DNA of 64,000 nt from Aporhodopirellula sallentina SM41. GTDB lineage: Bacteria; Planctomycetota; Planctomycetia; Pirellulales; Pirellulaceae. The notes beneath the pieces are model-generated. The model ran no database searches, was not told where the DNA came from, and saw only the letters and a list, made by a program, of their open reading frames with translations. The stretch covers positions 1 to 64,000 of the forward strand of contig NZ_ANOH01000197.1 of assembly GCF_000346505.1 (NCBI RefSeq), in the 5' to 3' direction. The position numbers and the translations under genes were made by a program. The number at the start of each line of letters is the position of its first letter. Positions within the stretch are counted from its first letter, which is position 1. Positions 43,858-54,900 of this stretch are shown here, in pieces.

Positions 43858-45129
43858 TCAGACGATCCGGACTTCGGGAATTGGGATAATGAACTTGCCG
43901 CCCCGATCTCGATATTCTTGCTGTTGCCCCATGATTTCGTCGGCGAAATTCCAGGTCAGCAAAAGACAGTAGTCAGGTTGATCGACGAGCAGTTGCTCTG
44001 GAGCACAAATCTTGAGATGCGTTCCCGGAGTATAGCGTCCTTGCTTTACGGTGCTCCGATCTACCACATAATCGATCGACTCTGCACCAATACCGAAGTA
44101 GTTGAGCAGCGTACTACCTTTCGCCGAAGCACCATAAACGACGATCGACTTGCCTTCATCTTTCAAATCCGAAAGACAGTTCACCAACGAATTTCGCAAT
44201 TCCTCCACGCGACGGGCAAACTCGTTGTGATGCGTTTCATCGAACACCCATCCCGATTCCTGAGCGAGCAGATCAACGACGCTCTTTGAAACTGCTGTCG
44301 TTCCGGCGTGGGCGGCATGGATACGAAGTGACCCGCCATGGATTTTGAGCCGCTCAACATCCACGATTTCGAGACCATGCGAGGCAAACAGTCGAACAAG
44401 CGCTGTCAACGAAAAGTAACACAGATGCTCGTGATAGACGGTGTCGAACTCAACCGCGTCAATAAAATCGCCCAGGTAGGGAGCTTCTACGACGACCCGT
44501 CCGTTTTGATTGAGCAGCGTCTTGAATCCGGCGACCACGCCGTTCAAATCAGCGACGTGCGCGAGCACGTTGTTTGCGTGAATGATATCTGCCTGGGTGC
44601 CTTCACCCGCCAGTCGTTCCGCAATATCACGGCCGAAAAACTCCGCGATCGTGTCGACATCGCGTTCGCGAACGGCAACCTCAGCAATGTTTTTCGCTGG
44701 TTCAATTCCGAGTACGGGAACGCCTGCTTTTTTGTACCACTGCAGCAGATAGCCGTCATTGCTCGCCACCTCGACCACAAGACTACCAGCGTCGAGACTT
44801 CGCTCCCTCGTCAATCGCTCCGCGATCTTGCGGGCGTGAGCAACCATCGTATCGGAGAACGATGAGAAATACGCGTACTCAGAGAACAGGCTCTCGGGCG
44901 GCACCGTTTCGGTGATTTGAACTAGCGAACACTCTTCACAGCGAACTAGATCTAACGGCCAGCGAGGTTCTGGTTTTTCCAAATCCGCCTCGGCTATTAA
45001 CGCGTTTGCGAGAGGCGTGGTACCGAGTGACAGGACAGGTTTCAGGCTGCCTTGCCCGCAGCTGCGACAGACATATTTTCCCGAACAGGCCGTTTGGTCG
45101 CGTTCTGGTTGAGAAAGTTGGAGTACCAT
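43858..45129 (-). CDS. Nucleotide-sugar C-methyltransferase (TylCIII/EryBIII-like)
   Basis: A 423-residue three-domain methyltransferase. An N-terminal zinc-binding domain has cysteines in [20 protein letters not shown] and [16 protein letters not shown]. The class I SAM domain has [34 protein letters not shown] and [20 protein letters not shown]. The C-terminal domain is [20 protein letters not shown], then [18 protein letters not shown]. This is the layout of enzymes that add a methyl to C3 of a 4-keto-6-deoxy sugar (TylC3, EryBIII). Its first 88 bases overlap the end of the CDP-glucose dehydratase gene in another frame. Its product is then handled by the epimerase and reductase downstream. 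Confidence 0.9.
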   Translation of the reverse strand: MVLQLSQPERDQTACSGKYVCRSCGQGSLKPVLSLGTTPLANALIAEADLEKPEPRWPLDLVRCEECSLVQITETVPPESLFSEYAYFSSFSDTMVAHARKIAERLTRERSLDAGSLVVEVASNDGYLLQWYKKAGVPVLGIEPAKNIAEVAVRERDVDTIAEFFGRDIAERLAGEGTQADIIHANNVLAHVADLNGVVAGFKTLLNQNGRVVVEAPYLGDFIDAVEFDTVYHEHLCYFSLTALVRLFASHGLEIVDVERLKIHGGSLRIHAAHAGTTAVSKSVVDLLAQESGWVFDETHHNEFARRVEELRNSLVNCLSDLKDEGKSIVVYGASAKGSTLLNYFGIGAESIDYVVDRSTVKQGRYTPGTHLKICAPEQLLVDQPDYCLLLTWNFADEIMGQQQEYRDRGGKFIIPIPEVRIV

Positions 45130-46109
45130 TGGATTGTCCTTTGTAGGCCCTGTTCAAACGAAAATAGTGGTTGCCACCCCAACATTTCCCGGGCTTTGGT
45201 GGCATCGAGGTACTGGTGCTTGATTTCGTTGGAGGCTTGCCCCAACACGACCGGGCGAAGACTGCTTCCCATTGCGGAAAGGACACAATTAACGACTTCG
45301 AGCACCGAGACTTGAATTTCAGTCGACAGATTAAACGCCTCACCGGCCAACTCAGGCCGCGCCGCCATCTGTTCCGCGAGATGCATGTAAGCAGCCGCAC
45401 CGTCCTCGACATAGAAGTAGTCGCGAACGAACGACCCGTCCGAACGAATTACCGGAGCCTCGCCACGGTACACGCTACGGATCGTTCCAGGGATGATTCG
45501 GTTCCAGTTTAAATCACCGCCACCATAAAAATTCCCGCAACGCGTCACGCAAACGGGACTGCCATAGGTGTTCGCATAGGTTTGAGCGATCAAGTCGCCA
45601 CATGACTTGCTGACGTCATAGGGATGCATTCCTGCGAGCGCCGTCTCTTCAGTGTAGGGAAGCACTTCGGCATCACCATACGCTTTATCGGAAGACGCCA
45701 TCACGATCTGCTTGACCAATGGTGATCGACGACACGCCTCGAGCAATTTCCACGTGCCTCCGATGTTTGCTTCGAAGGTCGAAACCGGATTTCGGTTGGC
45801 AATCCCTACAATCGTTTGCGCAGCAAGATGCATGACTGTTTCAATTTCATGCTCCCCAAGAATACGCTCCAAACACTCTTGGTCACAAATGTCGCCGCGA
45901 ACAACCGTCACATGTTTGATCAAGTCGTTTTGCACAATTTCAGCGAACGGAGTCCAGTCGCGGATCAAACAGACGACGTCAGCACCGGCATCCAGCAATC
46001 GACGAATCAGCCAGCCGCCGACCAACCCGGTACCGCCGGTCACAAACACACGACGATCACGCCAAAATGAAGAATTACCGCACTCGTCGCTGTTGTGGTT
46101 GGCATCCAT
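45042..46109 (-). CDS. rfbG: CDP-glucose 4,6-dehydratase
   Basis: A 355-residue SDR, the typical RfbG length, from the ATG at 46109 (the frame is open to 46331). [20 protein letters not shown] binds [16 protein letters not shown] is an RfbG-like acceptor region. [20 protein letters not shown], then [29 protein letters not shown] and [20 protein letters not shown] (YxxxK) follow, then [20 protein letters not shown]. It turns CDP-glucose into CDP-4-keto-6-deoxyglucose. The preceding gene supplies CDP-glucose. The last ~30 codons overlap the C-methyltransferase gene. Confidence 0.93.
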   Translation of the reverse strand: MDANHNSDECGNSSFWRDRRVFVTGGTGLVGGWLIRRLLDAGADVVCLIRDWTPFAEIVQNDLIKHVTVVRGDICDQECLERILGEHEIETVMHLAAQTIVGIANRNPVSTFEANIGGTWKLLEACRRSPLVKQIVMASSDKAYGDAEVLPYTEETALAGMHPYDVSKSCGDLIAQTYANTYGSPVCVTRCGNFYGGGDLNWNRIIPGTIRSVYRGEAPVIRSDGSFVRDYFYVEDGAAAYMHLAEQMAARPELAGEAFNLSTEIQVSVLEVVNCVLSAMGSSLRPVVLGQASNEIKHQYLDATKAREMLGWQPLFSFEQGLQRTIQWYSNFLNQNATKRPVRENMSVAAAGKAA

Positions 46110-46258
46110 TGCAAGGGTCTGTTTTGGAGAGAAACGTTGAGGTGATTTGATTGACGACTTGCTGCTGCAAGCAGTGACGATTGAAAGGGCATCATGGCCA
46201 GTGCGTCTCGAACGAACGTCGCTCGATACACGCACGCCGCACATGGGAGAAATGTGTT

Positions 46259-47083
46259 CTAGGCTACTGCCCGTCGAACCGGCATCACGCGAAGCCGAGT
46301 CTGTTGTGCCTCGCAGGCGTCCTGCATCCAAGGTGGATTACCGGAATCCCACAGCTTTTGCAGATAGTTTTTGTCACGAAGCGTATCCATGCACTGCCAA
46401 AAACCATCGTGCCGATAGGCCGAGAGTTGTCCTGCCGCGGCAACTTGTTCGAGGGCGTTGGCCTCAAGGCTGCACTCGTCGGATTTCAGATAGCTGAATA
46501 TTTCCGGCTCGAACACGAGAAAGCCGCCGTTGATCCAACCTTCGCCTGCGACAGGCTTTTCGGTGAAGTGCTCGACGACGTCACCATCCATGATTAGCCC
46601 ACCAAACCGAGCCGGTGGCCGCACGGCCGTCACGGTCGCAATCCGGCCTTGCTGACGATGAAACGCGACTAATTCGTTAATGTCGACATCACACACGCCG
46701 TCGCCGTAGGTCAACATAAACGTCTCGCGACGCAGTTTGTCTTTGAGCCGGAGCAGCCTTCCGCCGGTCATCGTATGCAACCCGGTATCGACGAGATTCA
46801 CGGTCCACGACTCCGCTTCGGACTCCGCCCGCTGCATCATGTCGCGGCCAAAATCGATCTTCAAATCGCCGGATAGATTGTATTGGTCGAGAAAATACTT
46901 TTTGATGAAATCACCCATGTAGCCACAGGCGACAAAGAAGTCGTCGTGACCGTAACGAGCAAAACTCTTCATGATATGCCAGAGGATCGGACGTCCTCCG
47001 ATTTCCACCATTGGCTTGGGCCGCGCAGTCGTCTCTTCTTGGAGTCTTGTTCCAAGTCCGCCCGCCAAGAGTACTACTTGCAT
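46259..47083 (-). CDS. rfbF: Glucose-1-phosphate cytidylyltransferase
   Basis: A 274-residue nucleotidyltransferase making CDP-glucose from CTP and glucose-1-phosphate. The start [20 protein letters not shown], then [18 protein letters not shown], is diagnostic of Rfb[21 protein letters not shown] holds the metal-binding Asp. [20 protein letters not shown] and [20 protein letters not shown] follow. The ATG at 47083 is preferred over 47092: an AGGA lies 9 bases upstream and family members begin at this point. It is the first gene of the long minus-strand polysaccharide operon. Confidence 0.95.
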   Translation of the reverse strand: MQVVLLAGGLGTRLQEETTARPKPMVEIGGRPILWHIMKSFARYGHDDFFVACGYMGDFIKKYFLDQYNLSGDLKIDFGRDMMQRAESEAESWTVNLVDTGLHTMTGGRLLRLKDKLRRETFMLTYGDGVCDVDINELVAFHRQQGRIATVTAVRPPARFGGLIMDGDVVEHFTEKPVAGEGWINGGFLVFEPEIFSYLKSDECSLEANALEQVAAAGQLSAYRHDGFWQCMDTLRDKNYLQKLWDSGNPPWMQDACEAQQTRLRVMPVRRAVA

Positions 47084-47413
47084 GGAATCCATTCCTAAAC
47101 GATTGTCGCCTACCCCAACACATCCTTGCGAAAGGTTCGTGGGGGAGGTTAGCGAAGCGAGTTTCCTACCGCAATAGGAATCTGCTCGTCTCATTTGCCT
47201 ATTCCCCCACGCCCTCCAAAAAAGGTATCGCCGTTCGTCGCGTTGCAACCTCGTCTTCGATCGAGTCTGTTTCCCCCTGGCACGACAATGCGGCTTGCTT
47301 CTAATGCTGCGTTGATAGCAGGAAGTGAGACCAGCAGACCGAAATCCAGGTCACCTTCAAAGAACACGTCAGCTTGCAGGAGCAAGTCAGCTCCCAAGAG
47401 ATCGTGGATCAAG
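47084..47413. other. Intergenic region upstream of the polysaccharide operon
   Basis: About 330 bases holding the presumed promoter of rfbF. A minus-strand frame from TTG 47412 to 47191 (IHDLLGADLLLQADVFFEGD..., 73 residues) begins just after the trmK stop. Its composition is plausible but it matches nothing known, so it is not called as a gene. Confidence 0.5.
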
Positions 47414-48079
47414 CTAGAGGATGCGGTCGATCACTTCGAGACGGCGGACAGCATCAGCAGCTAGGCGGGGTAGAGAACGTAGGTAGCGACGTTCTTGTTC
47501 GAGGGATTCCGCGAAGTCGTTGCTAAAGTGACGCAGGAGGTGGGGGCCGAAAAGCAGTGCCGCTTCGCGATCGAGGCCTTTGTAGGCTGGGTCGGGATGC
47601 ACTTGGCCCGATTGCTCTGTGGTTTTCGGGCGTTCGAATCGGAGGATGATGTATCGCCAGTGGCCTTGGGCGGTCGTTTCGTGGGTGAGGTGGTAGCCGG
47701 TTCGGAGTGCCCATTCTCGTACGCGCTCGGGGCGTCGGTTGGGTTGGATGATTGCGGTGGCGGGGACTCGGTCGGGGTGGGCGTCGAGGATGCGGACGAT
47801 CAATTCGCCGCCCATGCCGCAGATACTGAGGGAATCCGCTTCGCCTGCATCTAACCCCTCAAGTCCGTCGGCCAGCCGCACGTCGGCGTTGAAACCGGTG
47901 AGCGTGGATCGCGAGTTTTCATAGGGCTGCCGCTTGTTTTCGATCGCGATTCCTCGCTGGATACGACCGGACGCGAGGAGGGCTTTGAGCAGATGCCCAT
48001 GATCCGATCCGATGTCAGCGTGTGTTACGCAGCGAATTTGCTGGGCGACGACTTTCAAACGTTGATCGAGGTGGGGCAA
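47414..48079 (-). CDS. trmK: tRNA (adenine(22)-N1)-methyltransferase TrmK-like
   Basis: A 221-residue methyltransferase. DQRLKVVAQQI, THADIGSDHGHLLKALLASG and RGIAIENKRQPYENSRSTL cover motifs I and II. ADSLSICGMGGELIVRILDA (the C/A-G-M-G-G signature of TrmK), then ATAIIQPNRRPERVREWALR with QPN, and HWRYIILRFER follow. TrmK methylates N1 of A22 in tRNAs. The gene is separate from its neighbours; a family A repeat lies upstream at 48154. Confidence 0.88.
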   Translation of the reverse strand: MPHLDQRLKVVAQQIRCVTHADIGSDHGHLLKALLASGRIQRGIAIENKRQPYENSRSTLTGFNADVRLADGLEGLDAGEADSLSICGMGGELIVRILDAHPDRVPATAIIQPNRRPERVREWALRTGYHLTHETTAQGHWRYIILRFERPKTTEQSGQVHPDPAYKGLDREAALLFGPHLLRHFSNDFAESLEQERRYLRSLPRLAADAVRRLEVIDRIL

Positions 48080-48153
48080 GGGAAAACGAAAGTTGCTGGT
48101 GACAGGTGGTGGAAGGCTAGCGGCGTGTCACGATTTTTAATTAGCGCGAATAC

Positions 48154-48232
48154 CGTAGCGAAAGTTGCCAAAACTTTCGGTGATTCTTAGGGCCTGCCGA
48201 AACTCTTGGCGAGTTTCGCTACCCTCAAGTTA
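48154..48232 (+). repeat. Interspersed palindromic repeat, family A copy 3
   Basis: CGTAGCGAAAGTTGCCAAAA at 48154 pairs with CCGAAACTCTTGGCGAGTTT up to GCTACC at 48232. It lies between the trmK start and the end of the thymidine phosphorylase gene. Confidence 0.87.
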
Positions 48233-48247
48233 TGCTTTGACAGACCA

Positions 48248-49585
48248 CTAAGTCATGTCGGGATTGTCGGCGGTGTTGGGTGGGATCGTTTCGAGAATCA
48301 GCTTGTTCGCGGGGACCGGGGAGTCGGCCATCGTAACCCACGGCTCGGGAGATTTTTGAACGGAACTGGCAATCGAATCCGAATCGTCGAAGATCGAAAA
48401 GAGCAGCTGGCCCTTTTCAACCACGTCCCCGATTCGGACGTGAGTCTGTATGCCGACGCGATGATTCAGCGTCTCACCGCCCGACCTGCGTCCTCCTCCA
48501 GAAGCAATAATTGCGTCGCCAATCGCCGGGCAATTGATTTTGGCAACGCATCCATCGGTTTCGGCAAAGTAATCACGACGTTGCTCGAGCGGGATCGGGC
48601 CTGACAGACGTCCGCCTTGTGCTCGGATCATTTGTTCGAATCGTTCCATGACGTGTCCGCTGGCGAGCTTTTCTCGCAACTGCTCATCGGCTGTTTTCAG
48701 ATCCTCAAACACACCGGCTTGCATGACAGCCGAAGCTGAGAGGGCGACCGTGAGATCGAGAAGCGGGTTTTCACCGCCCGACGCGTCACTTTGCTTCATC
48801 ACCTCCATGGCTTCGTTGACCTCAATCGCGTTGCCGATCGCGGCACTCGCTTCCACACCGAGCGGTTGGTCCATGTCGGATAGGATCGCGTGCGTCGGTA
48901 GCCCGGACTGCCCGCCAACCCGCACGAGACTTTCGGCCAACTCCTTCGCGTCGTCACGGGTGTGCATGAACCCACCGCTGCCGACTTTGACGTCCATCAC
49001 CAACGCATCGAGCGATGCGGCGAGCTTCTTGCTGAGGATACTCGCGGTGATCAGGCCGACCGACTCGACTGTTGCGGTAACGTCGCGGAGGGCATACAGA
49101 CGCCGGTCCGCCGGTGCGATTTGCTCATCCGCACCGATGATGAACGCCCCGACCTCTTTCAAAATCTTCGACGACTCATCGATCGACATCGAGGCTCGGT
49201 AGCCTTCGATCGCTTCGAGTTTATCCAGCGTTCCGCCAGTCCGGCCGAGCCCTCGTCCACTGATCATTGGCACATCGCAACCCACACATGCGATCAGCGG
49301 TGCGAGGATGAGCGACACCTTATCGCCGAGTCCACCGGTGCTGTGTTTGTCGACACGCGGACGGTCGCTCACGCGAGGCAAACGCGTTCCGCTGGCTAGC
49401 ATCTCGCACGTGAGACTCGAGATTTCGTCGGGCGTTAGGCCGTTGATACAAATGGCCATCGCCATGGCAGCCATCTGCGCGTCGGTCACGTCACCGGTAC
49501 AATAAGAATTGATTAAGAACTGCCACTCGTCGCTGTCGAGAATGCCCCCATCACGTTTCTTGCGGATCAAATTTGTATTCAGCAT
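48248..49585 (-). CDS. deoA: Thymidine/pyrimidine-nucleoside phosphorylase
   Basis: A 445-residue enzyme from the ATG at 49585; the upstream 142 codons of the open frame look random. MLNTNLIRKKRDGGILDSDE, then TGDVTDAQMAAMAMAI and RPRVDKHSTGGLGDKVSLIL, with VPMISGRGLGRTGGTLDKLE, are the nucleoside-phosphorylase motifs (phosphate-binding KHSTGG and SGRGLGHTGGT). LDALVMDVKVGSGGF and a C-terminal all-beta domain complete it. It splits thymidine or uridine into base and (deoxy)ribose-1-phosphate for salvage. TP and PyNP cannot be distinguished with certainty. Confidence 0.93.
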   Translation of the reverse strand: MLNTNLIRKKRDGGILDSDEWQFLINSYCTGDVTDAQMAAMAMAICINGLTPDEISSLTCEMLASGTRLPRVSDRPRVDKHSTGGLGDKVSLILAPLIACVGCDVPMISGRGLGRTGGTLDKLEAIEGYRASMSIDESSKILKEVGAFIIGADEQIAPADRRLYALRDVTATVESVGLITASILSKKLAASLDALVMDVKVGSGGFMHTRDDAKELAESLVRVGGQSGLPTHAILSDMDQPLGVEASAAIGNAIEVNEAMEVMKQSDASGGENPLLDLTVALSASAVMQAGVFEDLKTADEQLREKLASGHVMERFEQMIRAQGGRLSGPIPLEQRRDYFAETDGCVAKINCPAIGDAIIASGGGRRSGGETLNHRVGIQTHVRIGDVVEKGQLLFSIFDDSDSIASSVQKSPEPWVTMADSPVPANKLILETIPPNTADNPDMT

Positions 49586-49765
49586 GTGGCGATGCCTTCG
49601 GAGCCCTTCACAAGTAGACGAGTTAGCGCGTGACACTGTTTGCCACCGGTTGCCACCTATCGTAGCACTGATTGTCCTTAGTCGCAGGTAGCGTATATCA
49701 TCGCGAGACCAGACTCCGGTGCATCGTCTCATTGCTTCGCTAGGGTGCACGAACACCCCATTGAT

Positions 49766-50410
49766 ATGGCCGATACCATTCTCCTTCGTTCGATCCAAAT
49801 CGGCAGCCCCCGCGTCTTTCACGACGCGGAAAAGCAAAAAGATTGGACATCGGCGATCATCAAACACGCCATCGATGGGCCGGTACGGGTCGGGCTGACC
49901 AATCTCGACGGCGACCAGCAATCGGACTTGGTTCATCACGGCGGCCGCGACAAAGCCGTGTTGGCTTATCCGCACGATCACTACTCGATTTGGGCCGACG
50001 AGTTCCCGCAAATCGATTGGCAGGACGGGGCGTTCGGCGAGAACCTGACGCTCGCCGGTGTGAACGGAGCGGACGTTTGCGTGGGCGATATTTTTGAAGT
50101 CGGCACCTGTGTGCTGCAGATTTCCCAGCCCCGTCAGCCGTGCTGGAAATTGTCCAAGCGTTGGGGGATTCCGAAGCTAGCCGTTCGCGTCCAGCAAACC
50201 CGAATGACCGGATGGTACCTGCGTGTTCTGGAGCAGGGCGAGATCGAGGCCGGTCAAAAAATGACTCTCACCGAGCGGCTTCACCCGGAATTCACGATCG
50301 ACTTCGCCAACGAAGTGATGTTTGCCAAACCGCGGCGCCGCGAAGACGACCGGCGGCTCGCGGCCTGCCCAGAGCTGTCCGATTCATGGCGGGAAACGCT
50401 CGATCGATAG
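49766..50410 (+). CDS. MOSC domain protein, YiiM-like
   Basis: A 214-residue protein from the ATG at 49766 (GTG 49745 adds 7 residues). ILLRSIQIGSPRVF, then VGLTNLDGDQQSDLVHHGGR, DKAVLAYPHDHYSIW, DGAFGENLTLAGVN and VLQISQPRQPCWKLSKRWGI are standard, with the conserved MOSC cysteine in QPCWKL. MOSC domains act as sulfur or molybdenum-cofactor carriers; YiiM reduces N-hydroxylated substrates with a bound cofactor. No redox partner is adjacent. Confidence 0.9.
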   Translation: MADTILLRSIQIGSPRVFHDAEKQKDWTSAIIKHAIDGPVRVGLTNLDGDQQSDLVHHGGRDKAVLAYPHDHYSIWADEFPQIDWQDGAFGENLTLAGVNGADVCVGDIFEVGTCVLQISQPRQPCWKLSKRWGIPKLAVRVQQTRMTGWYLRVLEQGEIEAGQKMTLTERLHPEFTIDFANEVMFAKPRRREDDRRLAACPELSDSWRETLDR

Positions 50411-50674
50411 CCGGCATTCGCCCAGAAAACGCTAAAAACGCAACGAATCCGGCCTCCAACCGGCCCGAGCGTCTGGCACCGAGAGCCCAGCGGGCGTGTC
50501 CCCTGAAGAGGTGTTCACACCGCCGAGCCCAAGGGTCAATCGCCGCCTCGAGAGGGTGAAACGACGGCCCCAAAAGGCACCCGGGAAACGCAAACGAGTT
50601 TCCCGCAAATTGATTTTGCGTAAATTTGGGAGATTCGTTAAAGTTTCACGGCAAGATGCCATTTCGACGTTTTC

Positions 50675-50681
50675 AAGGAGG
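50675..50681 (+). promoter_or_regulatory. Strong ribosome binding site of the YhaO-like gene
   Basis: AAGGAGG lies 5 bases before the ATG at 50687. It stands out in a window where most genes lack a clear Shine-Dalgarno site, and it fixes the start. Confidence 0.8.
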
Positions 50682-50686
50682 AAACG

Positions 50687-51985
50687 ATGCCGGGAGAATC
50701 TTTTCGCTTTATCCACGCCAGCGACTTTCATTTGGAAACGCCGCTCGGGGATCTCGATCAACTGCCGCCCAACCTCCGCGAAGCTCTCGCGACCGCCCCA
50801 CGCACGGCAGCGGCGGCGGTTTTCGAAGCCGCCTTGGCCGAGAACATTGACTTTCTCGTGCTCAGTGGCGACCTGTTGCATCCTGTCGCGGCGGGGCCGC
50901 ATGGGATGTCCTTGCTGCTCGACAATTTCGAGAAACTGCACGCCGCTGGCACCCCGGTTTACTGGGCCGCCGGCATCGCGGACGATCCCAAACAGTGGCC
51001 CGAGGCGGTACCTTTGCCGCCGAACGTGACACTGTTTCCTCGCGACAAACCATTGTCTGTCCCTTATGAACGGGCCGGCCGGGTCGTCTGCACCATCGTC
51101 GGTCGCAGCAGCGAGGGACGCTCCTCGTTGCACGTCCCCGGATTCCAAACCGAACCGACCGACGAGTTCACCGTCGGCGTCGGCTACGGCGCGGCCGATG
51201 CCAACGCGCTCGCCAGCGGCCGGATGGATTACTGGGCACTCGGCGGCGCTCACAACTACACCGAGATCGAAGACGGGGCACCAGCCGGCGCGATCCAACC
51301 GGGTTCGCCGCAGGGCCGCGGTCTCGATGAAGCCGGACCGCACGGGTACTGCGTCGTCGACGTCGATGCCGAACAAACCGCTCGCATTCACCGTGTCGAA
51401 ACGGATCAATTCCGATACTGCCACGAAACGATCGATGCTCAAGAAATCCGCACCGTCGGCAGCCTGCGAAACCTGCTCGGTCAAAAGATCGCTGCCTTGG
51501 CAAACGACAACGGCGGCCGTCATCTGTTGATCGCGTGGGATGTTGCTCTGAACGATCCTGAACTGATTTCATCGGTCGGCGATCCGGTGGAACTGCTGCG
51601 GCAACTGCGACGCGACCATGGCAACGGCAACCCGTCGGCATGGACGACTCGTTTGACCGTTCGTCCGCCTCGTACCTATCCAAAATCATGGCGTGAAGAA
51701 GACACCATTCTCGGTGACTTCCTGCGTGCCTCGGACAAGTTCCGAAAAGCGTCGGCGTCGAACAGCAGCACGCCTGGGAACACCGACGCGTCTGGTTCGA
51801 CCGCGAAGGCCGGCCAGGTTCAATTGATGCCGTTCACGGAAGAACACCCCGAACTCTCCAGCACCGCGACCACCATGCTCGGCGACGTGCCGGCTCAACA
51901 TCGCGATGAAACACTCGACGAAGCGACGCTGCTGGGCGTCGAACTGCTTCGCGGTGGCAAACCGTCATGGGGACGTAAATCATGA
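50687..51985 (+). CDS. YhaO/SbcD-like metallophosphoesterase with a degenerate site
   Basis: A 432-residue protein. The opening FRFIHASDFHLETPLGDL gives motif I (DxH). FLVLSGDLLHP gives motif II with GD but His instead of the usual second Asp. The GNHD of motif III is replaced by GIADD in VYWAAGIADDPKQW. YWALGGAHNYTEI stands for the late GGxH motif. SbcD, Mre11 and YhaO need the GNHD residues for metal and catalysis, so the nuclease may be weak or lost. The gene overlaps the partner ATPase gene (ATGA), as expected for an Mre11-Rad50-like pair. A low-complexity Ser/Thr/Gly stretch lies near residues 355-380. Confidence 0.85.
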   Translation: MPGESFRFIHASDFHLETPLGDLDQLPPNLREALATAPRTAAAAVFEAALAENIDFLVLSGDLLHPVAAGPHGMSLLLDNFEKLHAAGTPVYWAAGIADDPKQWPEAVPLPPNVTLFPRDKPLSVPYERAGRVVCTIVGRSSEGRSSLHVPGFQTEPTDEFTVGVGYGAADANALASGRMDYWALGGAHNYTEIEDGAPAGAIQPGSPQGRGLDEAGPHGYCVVDVDAEQTARIHRVETDQFRYCHETIDAQEIRTVGSLRNLLGQKIAALANDNGGRHLLIAWDVALNDPELISSVGDPVELLRQLRRDHGNGNPSAWTTRLTVRPPRTYPKSWREEDTILGDFLRASDKFRKASASNSSTPGNTDASGSTAKAGQVQLMPFTEEHPELSSTATTMLGDVPAQHRDETLDEATLLGVELLRGGKPSWGRKS

Positions 51986-54900
51986 AGATCAAAGACATCC
52001 AAATCGACGGTTTCGGCGTCTGGACCGGGTTGAGCGTTGACTCGCTCAGCGAAGGCATGACGTTGTTCTACGGCCCCAACGAAGCGGGCAAGACGACGTT
52101 GATGCAGTTCCTGCGCGCGATGCTGTACGGCTTCACGCCCGAACGCCGCGGCCGCTATTTGCCACCGATTCACGGCGGTTCCCCGGGCGGTGCGATTCGC
52201 GTGACCGGCCCCGGCGGTGGATACGAAATTCGTCGCCACAGCCAACTGACCGATGCCGACACGACCGGCCGACTGACGGTGACCGGCACCGATGGGCTGA
52301 GCCAAGGCCAACACCGACTGAGCATGCTGCTCGGACAAATCGATGAACCGATCTTCACGAACGTGTTCGCGATCGGCATCCGCGAACTGCAAGAACTCAG
52401 CACGCTCGACGATACCTCGGCGGCCGACGAACTTTACAAACTCAGCAGCGGACTGGACCGGGTCTCGTTGGTCGACGTGCTGCGCAGCCTTCGGGCAGGT
52501 CGTACCGAGTTGATTGGCAAAGACACATCTTCCCAGAGCGAAGAAGAGGCCGCTGCCAACCACCTCGCCGGGCTGTTGACGCGGCGTGAAAAGCTCCGCG
52601 ATGAAATCCAACGGCTCACCGGTCAAACTCGCCGGTGGAGTGAAATGGCGACACAGCGCCGGACGCAAAGCCAAGAGATCGAATCGCTGCGCGGACGCAT
52701 GGTCGCTTGGGAACGCGAAGCACGCTGCGTCGAGATCGCCACCAGCGTTCACGAACCGTGGCAGAAGCGGGCCCAGCTCACCGCGGAAATCGAAGCCATC
52801 GAGGGCGAAGCCCACCTGCCCGACGATGCGCCATCGCAACTCGTCCAGATCGACGCGCTGATCGAAGAACGCAAAGCCAAGATCGAAGAGATTCGAAACC
52901 GCCGTCGCTCACTACGCGACAAAGCCGAACAACTGCCGGTCAACAAACGGCTATTCGATCTGCAAGGCCGCATCGAAGCCGCTACCCAACAGGCGACTTG
53001 GGTCGAAGCCCTCGAAGAACAAATCGATCGCATCGACACGCAGATCGAAAAAGCTCGCAAGCAAGTCGAAGCGGACGCCGACCGGCTCGGCATCGACGAA
53101 CATGAACGCATGCAAATCGCCGAGGGTGACACCGGCTCGCTGCCGGACCTGTCCCGCAGCACTCTCGCGGCGTTGTCGGGCCCCGCCAAGAACGTCAAAG
53201 AACAAAGCTTCCTGCTCAAACAGGCTCGCACCGAGGGCAAAACGCACAAGGCTCGCGCCGAAAAACTCGGCGAGAAACTGCAAGACGTTCTCAACCGGGC
53301 CCATGCCAGCGACCTGCAACAAGCCATCCGGCGCGAGAACGACAACATCTCGTCGCTGCGGCATCGCATCCAACTCGGCCAACACCTCGAAAAACTAACG
53401 CGGCACTATCGCGACCTCGAGAGCGAATCGATCGAACTGACGACCGATGAAGCGCTGCCGATGGACCGGTTGTTCCTGCTCGGACTGCCGTTTGTCGTCG
53501 GCGGAATGTTGGTCCTCTACGGGCTGTTCAATGTTTTCCAAATCACGACGTTCGTCGCTCGCCCGAACCCAACGCAGGGGATGCTATGCATCATGTTCGG
53601 GGCGATGGCGTTGTTGGTTTACTACCTCAGCCGCGAGCGTGGCCAACGCAGCACGGTCAACGATCTCGAAGATTGCGAGCGTCAAATCGAAAGCGTTCGC
53701 CGTCAGATTCGCGAGATCGAGTCCGAACGCGAAGAAGTCGACTCGCATCTGCCGACCAGCAACGAATCGCTCGAAGCACGCCTGCGGGAATCCGAAACCC
53801 TGCTCGCCGAACTCGAAGAATCCTTGCCCGTCTATCACTCGCACGAAGCCGCCATGCAGTCGTACAAGGCGTCCTACGCCCGTGCGACCAAGGCCGCCGA
53901 GGGGATGAAAGAAGCCCGCCGCGAATGGACCGCCACGCTCGATCGACTCGGCCTGGCAAACACGCTCTCACCCAAGAGCGTCCGCACGCTCGGCGACGGC
54001 TACGAAACATTGCAAGCCAGCCTGCGACGTTTGCAGGACCTTCGCGATGAACGGGAACAACGTCGACGCGAACGGCAAACAATCGCCAAACGAATCGAGA
54101 CGTTGTACATCGAAGCCCTCGATGCCTCCGAAGGAAACACCTCCGCGGCCGAACACGGTTACAACGACGAATATGAGCCGGAACAACGCGACAGTTCCGA
54201 TCGCAATCGCAACAAGAAACGCGAAAAGAACCGTCGCTCGAAAGGCAACCGCGATTCGGCCCAATACCGATCTCTCGGACCGAACGGATACGAGGACGAC
54301 TACGAAAACGTCGACCAGGATCGCTATCAAGATGACGATTCGGAATCGTTCTCGCGTCGCACTTCGGCGATCTCGGGCAGTGCCTCCACTGCACTGAAGT
54401 CGCGCAGTAACCCGCTCGACCAACTCAACCATCTGCACGAAGAACTCGCCCGCCAACAACACTGGATCAAACAGCGTCGCGACCTCAAGGCGCAAGACCA
54501 ACAGTACAAGAAGCAACACGCTTCGCACGCCAGCACGATCGAACGTGCCGAACAACAACGGCGTGCCCTGTGGGCGAAGTGTGGCGTTGCGACGGCGGAA
54601 CAGTTCTACCAAATCGTTGACCGCAAATCGCTGCTCGCCCAACTGATGGAAGAACGTGATTCGGTCGACAAACAGATCCGAACCATGATCGGAACGTCGG
54701 TACAATACGAAGACGTTGAACGGGAAATCGAAGGCGCGAAAGCGTCCGATCTCGAACGACGTTGGGACTCGTTGACCACGCGGATGACCGAAACGGAAGC
54801 CCGCATCGCATCGATGCAAACCGCACAAGGTGAACTCGCCGCCAGCATGAAACAGCTCGGCGATGATGACCGTTTGATGACCGCCCGACTCGAACTCGGA

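Noticed and set aside
47191-47412. 73-residue minus-strand frame between trmK and rfbF
   Set aside because: It starts with TTG, lacks a ribosome site and matches no family; the opposite strand is also open here. Left as intergenic.
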